A stretch of 64,000 bases of DNA from Lasioglossum baleicum (taxonomy: Eukaryota; Arthropoda; Insecta; Hymenoptera; Halictidae). Made by a program: the position numbers and the translations under genes. The DNA lies in the NCBI RefSeq assembly GCF_051020765.1, contig NC_134946.1, positions 3,275,239-3,339,238 on the forward strand, given 5' to 3'. The notes under the pieces are model-generated. The model had not been told where the DNA came from, ran no database searches, and saw nothing but the letters and a program-made list of their open reading frames with translations. Numbering within the stretch: position 1 is the stretch's first letter; every line of letters begins with the position of its first letter. Below are positions 51,101-63,011 of this stretch, one piece after another.

Positions 51101-51375
51101 ATTAGGAACATAATTTCAAACGCAATACAAATAATACATCATTCGTGTATTAAAGATTAAAATCCAATTTAAAAATTTTAATCTATCAAAAATTGAAAGG
51201 ATTTCATTAAATTGCATTGCTGTACGTTCTACAACGTTCCAGAATTAGTAGCAACGATGCTGCCGAGAAACTGAATGCAGCACTCGCGACAAGAGAACTG
51301 GCTCAGCTTTTACAAGTTTTCATCGATACGAGTAGCACGGTGCCCGCACCATCATCAACGTCATCAATTACCTAA
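48162..51375 (+). CDS. BBS7: Bardet-Biedl syndrome 7 protein homologue (BBSome subunit)
   Basis: Twelve exons: 48162-48303, 48373-48562, 48634-48802, 48862-48938, 49037-49289, 49372-49634, 49692-49881, 49965-50045, 50141-50284, 50346-50467, 50525-50914 and 51243-51375. They total 2154 nt, 717 residues, against about 715 in vertebrate BBS7. The start fits the family (DYAAVGVTSRSTTKIFPPS). Residues about 1-320 form the beta-propeller (GDHDGVLHIY, LPGPKINRL, LIGRQDGTVDVYTF). A short coiled coil lies near 326-347 (KAEIQQLQEKLNEEK), followed by conserved blocks LNKEDASYSL, SNSAVVSLSTC, EGQSGTLQ and ILTREATKRKIKL. The BBSome moves membrane proteins within cilia; in insects ciliated cells are sensory neurons and sperm. 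Exon five ends at GTAGGT rather than at a downstream GTACAT, because only that keeps the frame. An X-box candidate precedes the gene. Confidence 0.96.
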
Positions 51376-51408
51376 GACTGACCTACAAACGTCGTTTGTG
51401 GAGAATGC

Positions 51409-51414
51409 AATAAA
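51409..51414 (+). terminator. BBS7 polyadenylation signal AATAAA
   Basis: A canonical hexamer 34 bp after the BBS7 stop codon, implying a very short 3' UTR. Confidence 0.6.
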
Positions 51415-52272
51415 AGTGGACCACGGTGTTTCTATAAATGTCTTTACGTAAAAAATATATTTTTCAACGACGATTCGCGATATAAACGGCTAACTTACCT
51501 AGGACTTAAAAATGTACATGTACAATGTTATTCTGTATTAGCGTTAATTATAGTACAATATAGATATTCATATTTATGCAATTGAATCGATATACGTTCC
51601 GGTAGGATTTACCTTCTAGTTCCGTACTTTCCAAGAGTTCTCTGCTAAAAACAGTCTTGAAGCGCTTTCTTAAGGAGTATACAGAGAAACTGGAAAGCAC
51701 ACTATGCACATTACATAGGCAGTGTGTGTGTGTGTGTGTGTCGATGCGCAACACTTCGATTAGTCATTTACAATGAAGATTCGTCACAAAGTGTCCCAAA
51801 GCTTCGTGGTTTATAAAATAGATATTTCACAGATTAGTTTCACAGTATCCCAAACACGTGATGGTGCGCTATAGTACAAAAACAACTTTCGGCTTATTCC
51901 CAACAACTGTTACATGAAGAAGTACTGCCTGCAATAGTAATAATAAGACAAATCAATCTTCGTACATTTCTCGTTATGGTAAATAATCATCGCTAGACTG
52001 CGGATCTTTATGCAAAATAAAAATGTTTTGCATTGATTGTGAGAAGTAGGAATAACAAAAATTTATTTCACCCCTCAACGACTTTGCTACATTAAAAGCA
52101 ACATTACTACATTCTTGAACTTTTTAAATTTTCTACTGTTTTATATTTCGCCCAACTAATTTCTACATAAATGCATAAAGATCTACAGTCCAATAATCAC
52201 TGTAGAGAAACTCTATAAGAGTCGCCTAGTGAATGTTGCAGATCAAAGTTGGCGTTACACAGCGTAATTAAC
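51415..52272. other. spacer between convergent BBS7 and zinc-finger genes
   Basis: It contains a GT microsatellite (about 51720-51741) and a GACTGCGG MITE (51994-52192). It presumably includes the 3' UTR of the minus-strand zinc-finger gene. No other gene. Confidence 0.5.
51994..52192 (+). mobile_element. GACTGCGG MITE copy
   Basis: Termini TAGACTGCGGATCTTTATGC and GCATAAAGATCTACAGTCC, about 200 bp. Its interior closely matches the truncated copy at 37898-38080. It sits about 80 bp downstream of the zinc-finger stop codon. Confidence 0.8.
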
Positions 52273-54935
52273 TTACATGTTATCAGCAGTGCGTACAACC
52301 GCTTCTAGCGGATCCCTCTCTGCATTAGTATCAGAAGTAGTGGTCACCGTATACTCCAAAGCTGGTCCTCCAGTATGTGGTAAAATACTTTCAGGGTTAT
52401 CATCTGGGGGAATAATTTCCACGACTCCGTTCGCCTCCACCTCCAACTTCAAGTCTCTAACGAGATCTTGAATGGTTTTCGCTTGTGCTTTCTTGTCGTT
52501 TTCGTCCTCTATGTTCTTCACCGTGATCACCCTGCTCAGAGATCTTCCTTCAGGTCTTGTCCTAGAATGTGTGTGCATGTGTCTCTTCATGTCGCTCCGT
52601 ACTCTAAAAGGCTTTCCGCAGACTGTACACTCGTGCGGCTTCTCTCCGGTATGAATGCGACGGTGGTTCTGCAAGTAGCTGCTCGCTCTGAACGTTTTGT
52701 TGCAGTACTCGCACCGATAATTCTTCTCGCCCGTGTGGATCCTTCTGTGGACAATTAAGGAGTACTTCCGAGCAAAGTCTTTCCCACAGTACTCGCACTG
52801 GTACTGTTTCTGTTCCGAGTGGATGCTCGTCGAATGGTACTTCAAGTCGCCCCACTGGCGAAAATGACGGCCGCATTCCTCGCATTTGTACGGTTTGTCG
52901 CCGCTGTGAAGCCGTTTGTGCACCTGCATTGAAAACAACCTGGTTAATAACAGCATCTACAGAGTGGAGCATCTGTAACAATGTTAACGGAGCACAGTGG
53001 TTTTCTTTGTTATACGACAATTCTAACTGCTGTCGAGACGAATTCAACAACTTGCTATACTACATATCACCTTAAACTTTGAGATAACGCTAAAATGATT
53101 TTAGAGTTTGGAAAACGAGCTTCAGCTCCGGTACCTTTAACGCGCTCGCTGCGAAAAAGCTTTTTCCACAGACTTCACACTGATGCGGCCGTTCCCCACT
53201 GTGAGATCGCATATGATACACTAAACTATTTTTATGGTGGAATGACCGATCACATTGAGGGCATGTTAATTCGTCATCTATAAAAAGCAAAGAAATTTCA
53301 TTAAAACACGTTGCTCGAGAAAGGAACGCAAATTACGCACTTGATTTCCGAGCTTTTAAAATTTTCTTCTTCTTCGATGTCTGTGGAATGTCAGTCTTTT
53401 CTTTTTCATGTAAGTCCTGCTCATTAACAGTCGACGGCTTTACGTGGTCCCTATGTACCTGATCAGTAACATCTGTAATAGTCCACAATGGTGATTCATT
53501 ATTTACAGTAGATAGTGGAGATTCTGTATCATCATCTATGTGAGCACCAGTTTCTTCCACTGCAAATATTGGAAAAGTATCAAAACCAAAGTGTACTGGA
53601 TAGTTAACTATATAGTTAGATAGTTTGACTGACTACAGTGCGCTTACCAACGCCTCGGATGCCCTCCATAAGATCCTCTGGTTCGCTGAACTCCTCGATC
53701 ACAGTATTTTGAAGATTCTGAACCGACTCCGGAACGGATATAGTGATATTTGTATTTGTTGCTTGTGCTATTCTGGTTTCCTGCTTCACAGGCTCGTAGT
53801 GTACCTTTTATAAGCAAGGGTCTCGTTATGATTGCTCTCAATTACGACTTAAGGAAGTAGACACATTTCCAGGAATGCAAGGGTGCGGGCGTAATTTGCA
53901 TTATTCGGACACATAACAAATTACGCCTTATAAACGTAAAAATAGGACTTTTGAGAGCGATTGCGGCCTAGATTGATCTTTTATCTAGCGCTTTTAACTA
54001 CTGAAATGCCCCATTTTTGCATTATCGGGAAATGAGAAGACGCATCCCGCACCCTAGCAATCCTAAAAACGAGTCTACCCCGTTAAAAACTACGCGCGAA
54101 CACAACATACCTTAAGATGTTCGAAAAACTTTAATTGACTGCTATATCTAGAGCTACACAGCTCGCATTTAAACACGTGCGTTTGCATTTCCCCGGTCAC
54201 CTCTGCGTTCGCAGTGTTCGAGTTCGCCTTGCTGCTGTCTTTTCTGGCAGAGCTTTTCTTAGTCTGCTGCTTCAGTTTACGGGGGATTCTCTTTTTGTGA
54301 GGTAAGGACCTCTTTGGCCCGGAAGTTGGTGCAGCGTCCTCGCTGCTTTCCGCAGACACGTCCACGTCGTACTCGCTCTTCACGTTTATGAACTCTTGCT
54401 TGACACTATGCGGGATTCGTTTGAAAGGTTGCAAAGTCGGGTACACTGACGGACCGTTTGGCTGTGTCACAGTTTGAATGGAATAAGTATTAACAGGCGT
54501 TAGGGTCTCTAAATGAGAAACATCTGGCAATGTTGAATCGTCGTGTTGAGACTGACTGTGAAGCTGCTGCTGTTTTTGTTGTTGCTGCAACTGAACCGCA
54601 ACCAGCGCTGCTGCCAATCTACGATCTTCCTGTTGAAAATAACCAACATTCAGTTGTTATTCCACAGATTTAGAAAAGTTAACAATTACCTCTGTTAATT
54701 CATGCTGTAACAGATCATCCGCTTCGTAATATTGCGTCGCCGTAGCATAGTCAGTGCCGACGCCAGCATTGATCATGTCGACAACCATTCCCTCGGAAAT
54801 CAGCTCTCCGTTCAATGTCAAAAGGGGTACACTCTTGCCGAGGGATTCCCCATCGGCCCTTTGTATGGTGATATATTGTGCACCTTCCATTCCCTCGAGA
54901 AGCACAGTTTGTCCCTCTTCTGTCGTGACTTCCAT
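52273..54935 (-). CDS. C2H2 zinc-finger protein, seven fingers
   Basis: Exons in transcript order: 54935-54690, 54629-54111, 53804-53648, 53559-53341, 53277-53135 and 52923-52273 (stop). They give 644 residues if the ATG at 54935 is the start. That exon begins at an acceptor (54950), so coding could extend upstream by in-frame A-N-Q-F-A and an unseen exon. A Gln-rich stretch lies near residues 96-110 and a basic, probable nuclear-localisation segment at about 188-212 (KRSLPHKKRIPRKLK). Finger 1 is isolated (about 237-257) and split by an intron between EHLK and VH. Fingers 2-3 (CPQCDRSF, CEVCGKSF) and 4-7 (CEECGRHF, CEYCGKDF, CEYCNKTF, CTVCGKPF) form a cluster with TGEKP-type linkers, followed by an acidic tail. 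It should be a sequence-specific DNA-binding nuclear protein. I cannot name the orthologue. Confidence 0.88.
53820..54020. mobile_element. MITE in a zinc-finger intron (GATTGATCTTTTAT end)
   Basis: The segment from GGGCGTAATTTGCATTATTC through CTAGATTGATCTTTTATCTA matches the element at 57690-57870 in inverted and direct parts, showing a shared inverted-repeat family. The left arm is diverged and ends near the splice acceptor at 53805. Confidence 0.6.
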
Positions 54936-54950
54936 AGCGAATTGGTTTGC

Positions 54951-57288
54951 CTGCCAATGGGAGAAAGTGTCTTCTACAATTATTTCCTTTCCATTTGTGA
55001 GAGCTAGCTATTTGTCCCTGGAAATCACAATGTTTCTGTATCTAGAATTTCAAAGAGAAAAATTCAAATTATACTATTTACATTTAGTAAATGATTATGA
55101 TATGATTAAAAAGTAGTTGTACAGTTGAAGACTTGAAATGAAAACCACCGGGATAAGTGCCAAAAATACAAAAAAAAATGTTTTCACTTAAAACCATTCT
55201 AAGTTCCATCGCCAATAACCTGAAAAGCGGGTTATGTGCTATATATTTAGCTCCAAATTGGAGCTAAATGCACACACTCCAATGCATACACTCTTTGGTT
55301 TTCTATGTAGGAGTTTTCGAATTTTGTTTTCTTCATTTCCTGTTATCCGAGTTCGAAAATAAATTTATATCCACTCTCAATATACGCAAGGAAGCTTGTA
55401 ATTTATTGTTTGGTTAACGTGGGCATGTAAAATGCATTAAATTAAAAAAAAGGGATAACTCAAAACTATGATTTTGGCACTTATCCCGGTTTTCATTTCA
55501 AGTCTTCAGTTGAATCAACAAGTACGAAGACGCAATGAAAATAATGATTCGTTTCTTAATTCGAAACTTTTTAATTTCACGGCTGGAGAAGCGATTCAAA
55601 TTTCCCGCGTCCGCGTACTTTAGAGATGACAGCGGAATCAAGGTCACTGCACCCGGAGCTCTCAGAAAATTCCTCTCGTGGCTTGATTCGTCTCCTGCTG
55701 GAAAAAACGATGATCTCTGGTTTCCCTGTACCAACCTTCGTAAGCCCAGACGGATTTCTTGTTTTCGTTTCGCGAAACTCGAGCGACATAAACAAAGCAA
55801 AATATTGAAACACTGTAGGACAAAATGTGACAACAGTGCTTGGGTCTTGACGCCATTAGAACGGATGTTCCCTTCCCTCGCCGCCTTCACGGATAACCCA
55901 TCAACGACAACATGACGCCTCGAAAAACACTAGAATCCCGATTCTTATCGCGATCATCTCAAAACAGATTTCCCCCTTTCGATCGTTGTTGCAAAATATT
56001 TCAGATACTTCACCCGCGTGCACAGATGTACAGCGTAAGTTTTTCGTTCAAACGATTCTCTTTGGATTTCGCTTCGCGGAGCTTGCAGGGAGCTTTAGAG
56101 TTTTTCCTGTTTGGAAGATCACTTCCGGGAGCAGGAGCAGAGTTCAATGCAGTTAGGCACGCAATTACCGCAAAGTGTCAAAATTTACACTTGTAACGAT
56201 TTCGATGTTCTATGAATCGCATTGCTGGGATAGCACTGCGACGATAACCTATTAATTAGACCCGCGTAATAGGCGGTTTTCATGTAATCGATATTACATA
56301 AGTCGTTTCACTTTCGAATCTGATCGATTTGAATTGCGATATAGAACGTCACTTTGTCGAATACAGTAAAATTCAGTGGAAATTGGTGTCAATGAGTCGA
56401 AGCTTCGATTTTATTTATTATATACCCTTACAGCTAAAAATGCTGAAAACGCAAGAAATTTCAGAATAAATGAAATTCAAACAAATCATTTTGAAATAAT
56501 TCTCGTAATCTTTTGATAAGAGAATACCCTTTACTTTTTCCTTCGCAATTGCGACCAATAACAATATTTCTAAAAAAAGTTATTTACACATTAGCTAGCA
56601 AAATAATTCTTTTAACGTCTGAAAGAGAAACTCAAGCTGCTGGGTCTAATTTTGAAAAAGTTATGAATACTTTGTACACCCACTGTAATTCGATGAAACT
56701 TCATTGACAGCAATTCCCACTACTTGCTCGCTGATTTTACTCGGATATTTCTCGTAATAAAATGTCGTCGGTAAGATATGCTAAAATATCAGCGAAGCTT
56801 GCGGATGCTTGCAGCAAGTTAATGAAATCGAATCGAAATTAATAATCCGCGCGGATCACGTAATTAAGGACGCGGAAAGGGGGGAAGTATATCTGGCTTC
56901 CCCCCTTCCGTACTGTCATCGTCAGCTGACTCGTTGTGGTTTATCGTTCATCGTCGATTCATCGTGCGCGACAAGGTTGTTATGACTTCTTCAGTACGTC
57001 GTTGCGTACTCTACAATGTTTACGCTGTCGTCGCCGTCTGAGGAATCGTGAGACAGACCTGTTGACGGTGAATAGTTCCACGTTCAATGGAAACGTCATT
57101 CGAACTCGTCTATTTATCCGCCGAGTCGAGGAACATTAGCTAGGTTCGCATAACCTAAAATTCGGAACGGCCGCACGAGATGCTGTCAAGAAACCTGTCA
57201 GGCTACATTAACCGTTCTTTCAGAAGTTGGAGCGGTCTGACCGGAAAATTATGTGATAGTTCCGTTCCTTTTTCAATCCTTCAAAGTG
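54951..57288. other. spacer between divergent zinc-finger and TMEM184C genes
   Basis: It must include upstream exon(s) or promoter of the minus-strand zinc-finger gene and the promoter and 5' UTR of the TMEM184C-type gene. An inverted-repeat MITE occupies 55122-55513. The overlapping frames at 55.5-55.9 kb on both strands show no domain. I could not identify the transcription starts. Confidence 0.45.
55122..55513. mobile_element. MITE with about 40-bp terminal inverted repeats
   Basis: Left CAGTTGAAGACTTGAAATGA..GGGATAAGTGCC and right GGCACTTATCCCGG..TCATTTCAAGTCTTCAGTTG mirror each other with a small indel. A second internal palindrome (TTAGCTCCAAATTGGAGCTAA) lies near the centre. No coding frame. 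Confidence 0.8.
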
Positions 57289-60200
57289 ATGGCTTCTATT
57301 TGTCGCCGCTGGAGACTATGGATTCTACCAGTTCTGACGTGCCTCTATGCACTACTCATTATTATCCTTGTGCCTATTTTGTTGGTGAACTCTATTAAGA
57401 ATGGCTTCAAGAAGCAGGATCAGGGAGCATTGGTCGGAGGTGCGTTCGTGTTGCTCGCATTGCCTATCGCTTTCTACGAAATTGTGCAACACATGATATA
57501 TTACACGCAACCCAGACTGCAGAAATATATAATCAGGTGAGATGCTCAATACTGTCTAATTTAGTTCGAATGCGACACTCGTCGATCTTCTGGATCGTAA
57601 TCGTTTGCAGGCAAAAATTGCTCAGTTGGAAAATCAAGAATGATACAGAATTAAAGGGGAAGGGATAATGTGTATGTGATGAGGTTTTTCAGTAATTAAA
57701 AGCGCTTGATAAAGGATCAATCTAGGTTGCAATCGCCCTCAAAAGTCCTATTTTTACGTTTACGAGGCGTAATGAAAAAATAGCTACATGCGCAGCTTTA
57801 TGCTTCCGAATAATGCAAATTACGTCTTGTAACACCTAGATTGATCTTTTATGTAGCACTTCTGACTACCAAAAAGCCCATCTTTTTCAGCTAAAGAATT
57901 TGAGATGATGCAAGACTATGTTACTTATTTTGATCGAATTAAAATAGTATATCGCTATAATTAGTCTATGAACACATGTTGTGCGTGATATATTGTTTGA
58001 CTCCAAACGATCAGCTGTGGTTTTGATAAATCTTTCTCTTACACTGGAATATTCCACCCATGTTGATTTCTGCCTACATAGATGCGTTTCCATTTTATGT
58101 CTACTACACTATTTATTCACTATGCGATTAATTATCCCTTAGTTTCATTAATATTATTATTATGTATAATTGAGTCCTGATAAAACATGTATATTTTACG
58201 CACTGAAGGTCAAAGAACTTTGATTGACCTTTGATACAGAAAGTATCAACAGTTAGAGATATAGCTGAAATCATTCTCTCTTTTAGACACTGAATTTTTT
58301 TGAATTATTTTCATTTTAAGTTTCATTTAGTTATAGCATCAAAATAAAAATAATATCAACACATTGTACATTAATGAAAGAATCAGATTCTAGTATTATA
58401 TTTAGTATTTAAGAAGCAAAACCATTGTACTCTAGATTATTCAAATAGGGGAAACAGTATGGGGACAATATCGTTATTGAGAGAAAGCAATAAATCAAAG
58501 TTCACTTTCATGGAAGACTGATATAGAACCTAATGCATGATTTAGTATCACAATTGCTACCATTCTTCTATAACAAACGATCTAACTATGCAGTATAAAC
58601 TATAGTCTTATTATTGAAATATCTCTGTAAAGTTGAAAATTCATTTAATGTGTGTATATTAACACACTCGCAGTTTTTCATTCTCTCAGAACTGTTAAAC
58701 GTTAATATTTGTAAAGTCGGCGGACTATTTTTAAGTACTTCCGATTTATTGCTAAGCCATCGGCTAAATTCTAGACTGTTTCTTATACACACTGATATCG
58801 ATCTAACTTTCATATACCGGGTGCTCCGAAAGCACGATTATTGATTCAGCACTCGAACGACGTAATAAGCATTCTTATCGATTATAATTAGAGTATAGAT
58901 AGCTTTATCAAAATCTATAACTATTTCACGATAATCATTATATACAAAAATAATTTACGTAATATTGCATAACAAGAATTACATACGAAATAATTTATGC
59001 AACATTTTACTCATTAATAATTGCAATTACAATTATTACGTGTACTGTTGTGTAATGTGAGTAGGTCAGATTATAATTAATTATGTTTCCCTACTTGTTT
59101 CAGGATATTATGGATGGTACCAATATATGCAGTAAACGCTGTAAGTATCCACCATTATATTCCATCTAATTGTAATATTATTTGTAAATGCTAATAAATG
59201 TTTTAAATTGTTTACAGTGGCTTGGCTTGGTTTACCCGGAGGGTAGCATATATGTGGACAGTTTAAGGGAGTGTTATGAGGCATATGTAATATACAATTT
59301 TATGATGTATTTATTGGCCTACTTGGACGCGGACCGTCAGCTAGAACACAGACTGGAAATATCTCCTCAAGTGCATCATATGTTTCCGTTGTGTTGTTTA
59401 CCTGACTGGGAAATGGGAAGGGAGTTTGTACATATGTGCAAGCACGGGATACTGCAGTACACTGCTGTCAGGCCTATATCGACTTTAATATCATTGTAAT
59501 TATCTTATTGTGCTGTATTGTATACACGAGTCGCAAAAAACAGAACATTTAAACTTGAAATCGACGATCTAAACCCGTGCTTCCCAAACCGTACGCCGTG
59601 AAATAATTAAAATTATATCAAAAATGAAATTATTAAATCAATAAATCATTAAAATAATTCGCTACTAAAATATATGCATATACATAGTAGGTGCGCCGAA
59701 ATTTTTTCATTTGCTGTAAAGTGCGCCGCGAGTAAAAAACGTTTGGGAAGCACTGATTTAAACTCTCTTTCGTGTGTTCTCTTTTCTGCGATTCAGCTTG
59801 CGTACGCAACGTACCTGATGTACCGATATCATTTACTATTTTCCAGCATCTGCGAGCTCAATGGAGTATATGGTGAAGGAGAATTCAGAACAGACGTTGC
59901 GTTTCCTTATATGATAGCTGTAAATAACTTATCGCAGTTCGTAGCCATGTACTGTCTGGTGCTTTTCTACCGTGCCAACGCGGAAGCTTTGAAGCCTATG
60001 AAGCCTGTCGGCAAGTTCTTGTGTATTAAAGCAGTCGTGTTCTTCTCCTTCTTGTAAGTCTCGCAATGTTTACCCACGGATCGTCAGACGCAAGATCAAT
60101 CTGTAATAATGATTTTCACTGTTACAGTCAAGGTGTAATGATTTCGTTGCTGGTGTACTTCGACGTCATATCAAGTGTATTCAACACAAACGACATGGAC

Positions 60201-61229
60201 GACATCAGGAATATATCGTCGAAGCTGCAGGATTTTCTAATTTGCATCGAGATGTTCCTGGCCGCGGTGGCTCATCACTATAGCTTTTCTTACAAACCTT
60301 TTGTAAATCTAGCACAAGGGCAGGCGTGGTGGGACGCGTTCAGGTGAGAACAAGCTTTGTAGATATTTTTTTATTGTTGCATTGTACGACTTCATCCGAA
60401 AAAAGAGAAAACGAACTTATATTACAATCTAATATGGATCATTCCACGCGGAAACGAACACTTTTCGGAATAAAATTTCTGTTCACTTCAAATAATTTTA
60501 ATTTCGTCAATTCTTAAATGTCTATCTTTTTGTGAAGAGGTCCGCAAAGGGAACACCTGGGGTTATATCCTCATTTTTTCTCAATTTTTTAAAAAGTGAC
60601 CCGCTATGAAAACACGGCATTTGTTTAAAACAATTGCAAAATAAATGGTGAAAAAACATCTTTTTCAAATAAAAACACATTTTTAATAGATAAACACATA
60701 GAAAAACTCATTTTCATCGGTTTGATAGTTCTAGACTTATGATTCAATGAAAAAAGGGTGACACGTTTTTTTACACGTCTGTAAAATCAACAATTTTTAA
60801 GATATCGAAAAATCCTTTGGAGACTCGTTCATAGGTCACTAAATTTTACTCCAAAAAGTGTCTGTTTTCACGTGGAATCACCCATATCAGAGTCCACGAA
60901 CAAGTTGAAGTTTGTCGGACGGTTTTACGGATCATTTAATTATTACCAGGGCCATGTGGGACGTCTCCGATGTGCATAATGACATAAAGGAGCACCTGGG
61001 CGTGGTGGGATCATCGTTAAGTCGCAGGATACGTGGTCGGAGTGCTTATCAGCAAACTTGGGGTAGCGCCACGGAACGAACCTTACTTTTACCTGAAGCT
61101 CCGGTGACGACAGCCAAGAGTGCACCTGCGTGTTCCTTTTCTGGTTACCATACAGGTGAGATTGGACAAAACGACGGCGGTGACGTCGTTCCGGACGTGC
61201 AGGATAATAGCAACTCGGTGAAGACGTAA
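57289..61229 (+). CDS. TMEM184C-like seven-pass membrane protein
   Basis: Six exons: 57289-57536, 59104-59140, 59218-59495, 59847-60053, 60128-60343 and 60950-61229 (stop), giving 421 residues. Family blocks appear in order: YTQPRLQKYIIRILWMVPIY, YVDSLRECYEAYVIYNFM, FPLCCLPDWEMG, LQYTAVRPISTL, NNLSQFVAMYCLVLFY, PVGKFLCIKAVVFFSF, LQDFLICIEMFLAAVAHHY and AMWDVSDVHNDI. These are diagnostic of TMEM184C and its insect orthologues, within the OST-alpha/TMEM184 family. Seven hydrophobic segments are visible, with a polar C-terminal tail of about 90 residues that is not conserved. The function is not established; family members are proposed transporter-like or trafficking membrane proteins. The 37-nt second exon is unusually small but keeps frame. 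No in-frame upstream ATG outcompetes the chosen start. Confidence 0.94.
57537..59103. other. first intron of the TMEM184C-type gene
   Basis: About 1.57 kb from donor GTGAGA to acceptor TTTCAG. It contains the MITE at 57690-57870; the rest is AT-rich without recognisable features. Confidence 0.7.
57690..57870. mobile_element. MITE (GATCAATCTAGG family)
   Basis: Left TAAAGGATCAATCTAGG and right CCTAGATTGATCTTTTAT are inverted repeats, with outer AGTAATTAAAAGCGCT against AGCACTTCTGACTAC. It shares its interior with the copy at 53820-54020. Confidence 0.7.
59575..59755. mobile_element. hAT-like MITE with 8-bp target duplication
   Basis: The ends CCGTGCTTCCCAAAC and GTTTGGGAAGCACTG are inverted repeats of hAT type. 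The flanks ATCTAAAC (59567-59574) and ATTTAAAC (59756-59763) are an 8-bp duplication with one mismatch. It lies in the intron between TMEM184C exons three and four, ending about 90 bp before the acceptor. Confidence 0.75.
60431..60887. mobile_element. MITE with about 40-bp imperfect inverted repeats
   Basis: Left ATATGGATCATTCCACGCGG..GAACACTTTTCGGAATAAAATT mirrors right AATTTTACTCCAAAAAGTGT..CACGTGGAATCACCCATAT. It fills most of the last TMEM184C intron (60344-60949). No coding frame. Confidence 0.75.
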
Positions 61230-61420
61230 CTGAACGGTGATATTTTCCTCTTTTATTGGACTCGAGAGCATTGGGAAAACGCCAAGACGCTACCTTGTTT
61301 TAGAACAATTTGTCCGAGATCACTCTCTGTATTGCTAGTGCATTGTACGGCTGAAACAAAGAAGTCTAGTTTTCCAACGAACATCCCCCTCTTGACAACC
61401 CCCCTGCAAAGTGGACTGTA

Positions 61421-61687
61421 CAGGGTGTTACAAAATTATGTGTCGCGGACACCATAGCGCGATTCTACACCCCCGATTTAGTCGAAAATGACATAAGGAA
61501 CCCCCCGCAAAATTGACCTTGAACGTGAAAAACATGGTCAAGAATAACAATATTTGTTTTTAAGATTAAAAATCTTAAATCTTAAAAAAAGGTCAATTTG
61601 TGGGGGGTTCCCTATGTCATTTTCAACTAAATCGGGGGTGTAGAATCGCGCTTTGGTGTCAGCGACATATAATTTTGTAACACCCTG
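61421..61687. mobile_element. TA-flanked palindromic MITE (CAGGGTGTTACAAAATTAT ends)
   Basis: The ends CAGGGTGTTACAAAATTATG and ATAATTTTGTAACACCCTG are inverted repeats, flanked by TA on both sides (61419-61420 and 61688-61689). The arms mirror each other over about 125 bp, including ACCCCCGATTTAGTCGAAAA and its counterpart. It is probably inside the 3' UTR of the TMEM184C-type gene. Confidence 0.85.
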
Positions 61688-62118
61688 TACAAATTGTCAT
61701 TGTCTAAATCATGCCAGCTACACGCTCATCACGGGAGACCATGCGTCACATATTATACGAATTAAGGATTTGATATACACACACGATAACGGTCAAGCGG
61801 CTGAGACAGTAAGGTGTCGTCTTACCTCGTCCAATTTTACGAATACGCTTCTTTTCCTCTTAATTTGCGGACAAGCATCATCGCCGCCTTCATTGTTACC
61901 AATGATGTACTACCAAATAATTGTATATAATAATGTTTATATTTAGAACAATATATCGGTACAGTCCTATTTATAAACGTGTTGCGCTAATTATCGCTGG
62001 TTATCGACCTCCGGCAATACTCAGCTGGACAGAGTTTGGCACTTTTATCGTAAACAAATTGCGAGGATACGATGGGATTACATAATTGTTTTTCGATTAC
62101 GATCAGAACAAGTTTATT

Positions 62119-62120
<2 letters not shown>

Positions 62121-62173
<53 letters not shown>
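62121..62173. repeat. AG microsatellite
   Basis: About 26 uninterrupted AG units. Confidence 0.95.
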
Positions 62174-62176
<3 letters not shown>

Positions 62177-62952
62177 ATGTGGCGCCTGAACTCTGACCTC
62201 TGAGTATACCGTAAACAATGAGGAAAAAGAATATTAAACATTCCTGCCAAATGTACATCGTTGTTTAATTTTATATCAGCTGCGTTGAATAGAAAAAGTG
62301 TACGGAGAAAATAAATACTCGGACACACACACACCCATACATACATACACATACATACATGCATACCTACGTGTTAATGCATGAACGACAAATGAAAATT
62401 GGCATTTTCAAACGAGTCGATTAGAACAAAGAAATTTTCCTGTCGTTTTTGTATTTGCATATATGTATATGCATACACACGCATACACATCGTGTTGACC
62501 TATATCTCGTGTATAAGCGGTGTTAATTATTATAGAGAGAAATTTGACGAGAAACGGATTTTATTTTGTCTACGTTGTTTAGGACGATCGATAATTTTTA
62601 CAAAATTTTTCGTAACTTTAATCGAATAAAGATTTACAAATGCTAGAGAAGGGGTATTGCGAGTTTCTGTGTGGCATTTGCGTGGAAGTGTACGAATTTG
62701 AGATATTTTATCAGACGCATCCTGGACCAAAGATAGGGTATATGTATATTTTCTCTCGGAATTAGCATCCTCAGAGTTCGAAGACAGATTTCGAGAAAAC
62801 GATCGTAGTTTTTCTGGCTGACCTAGCGGTTTTACATCGTCAATTAAATATCCTCCGAGAATAAAAGGGAAATATTTTTAATATGTTTCTACCAGGTTAT
62901 TTGTAACGTTGCAATGTATGTGGAATAATTAGTTATTATTTTGTGTCTTTAC

Positions 62953-62953
62953 A

Positions 62954-62991
<38 letters not shown>

Positions 62992-63011
62992 AATAATAAT
63001 AATAATAATAG
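62953..63011. repeat. compound GAT/AAT trinucleotide microsatellite
   Basis: A run of ATG/GAT units passing directly into TAA/AAT units. Confidence 0.95.
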
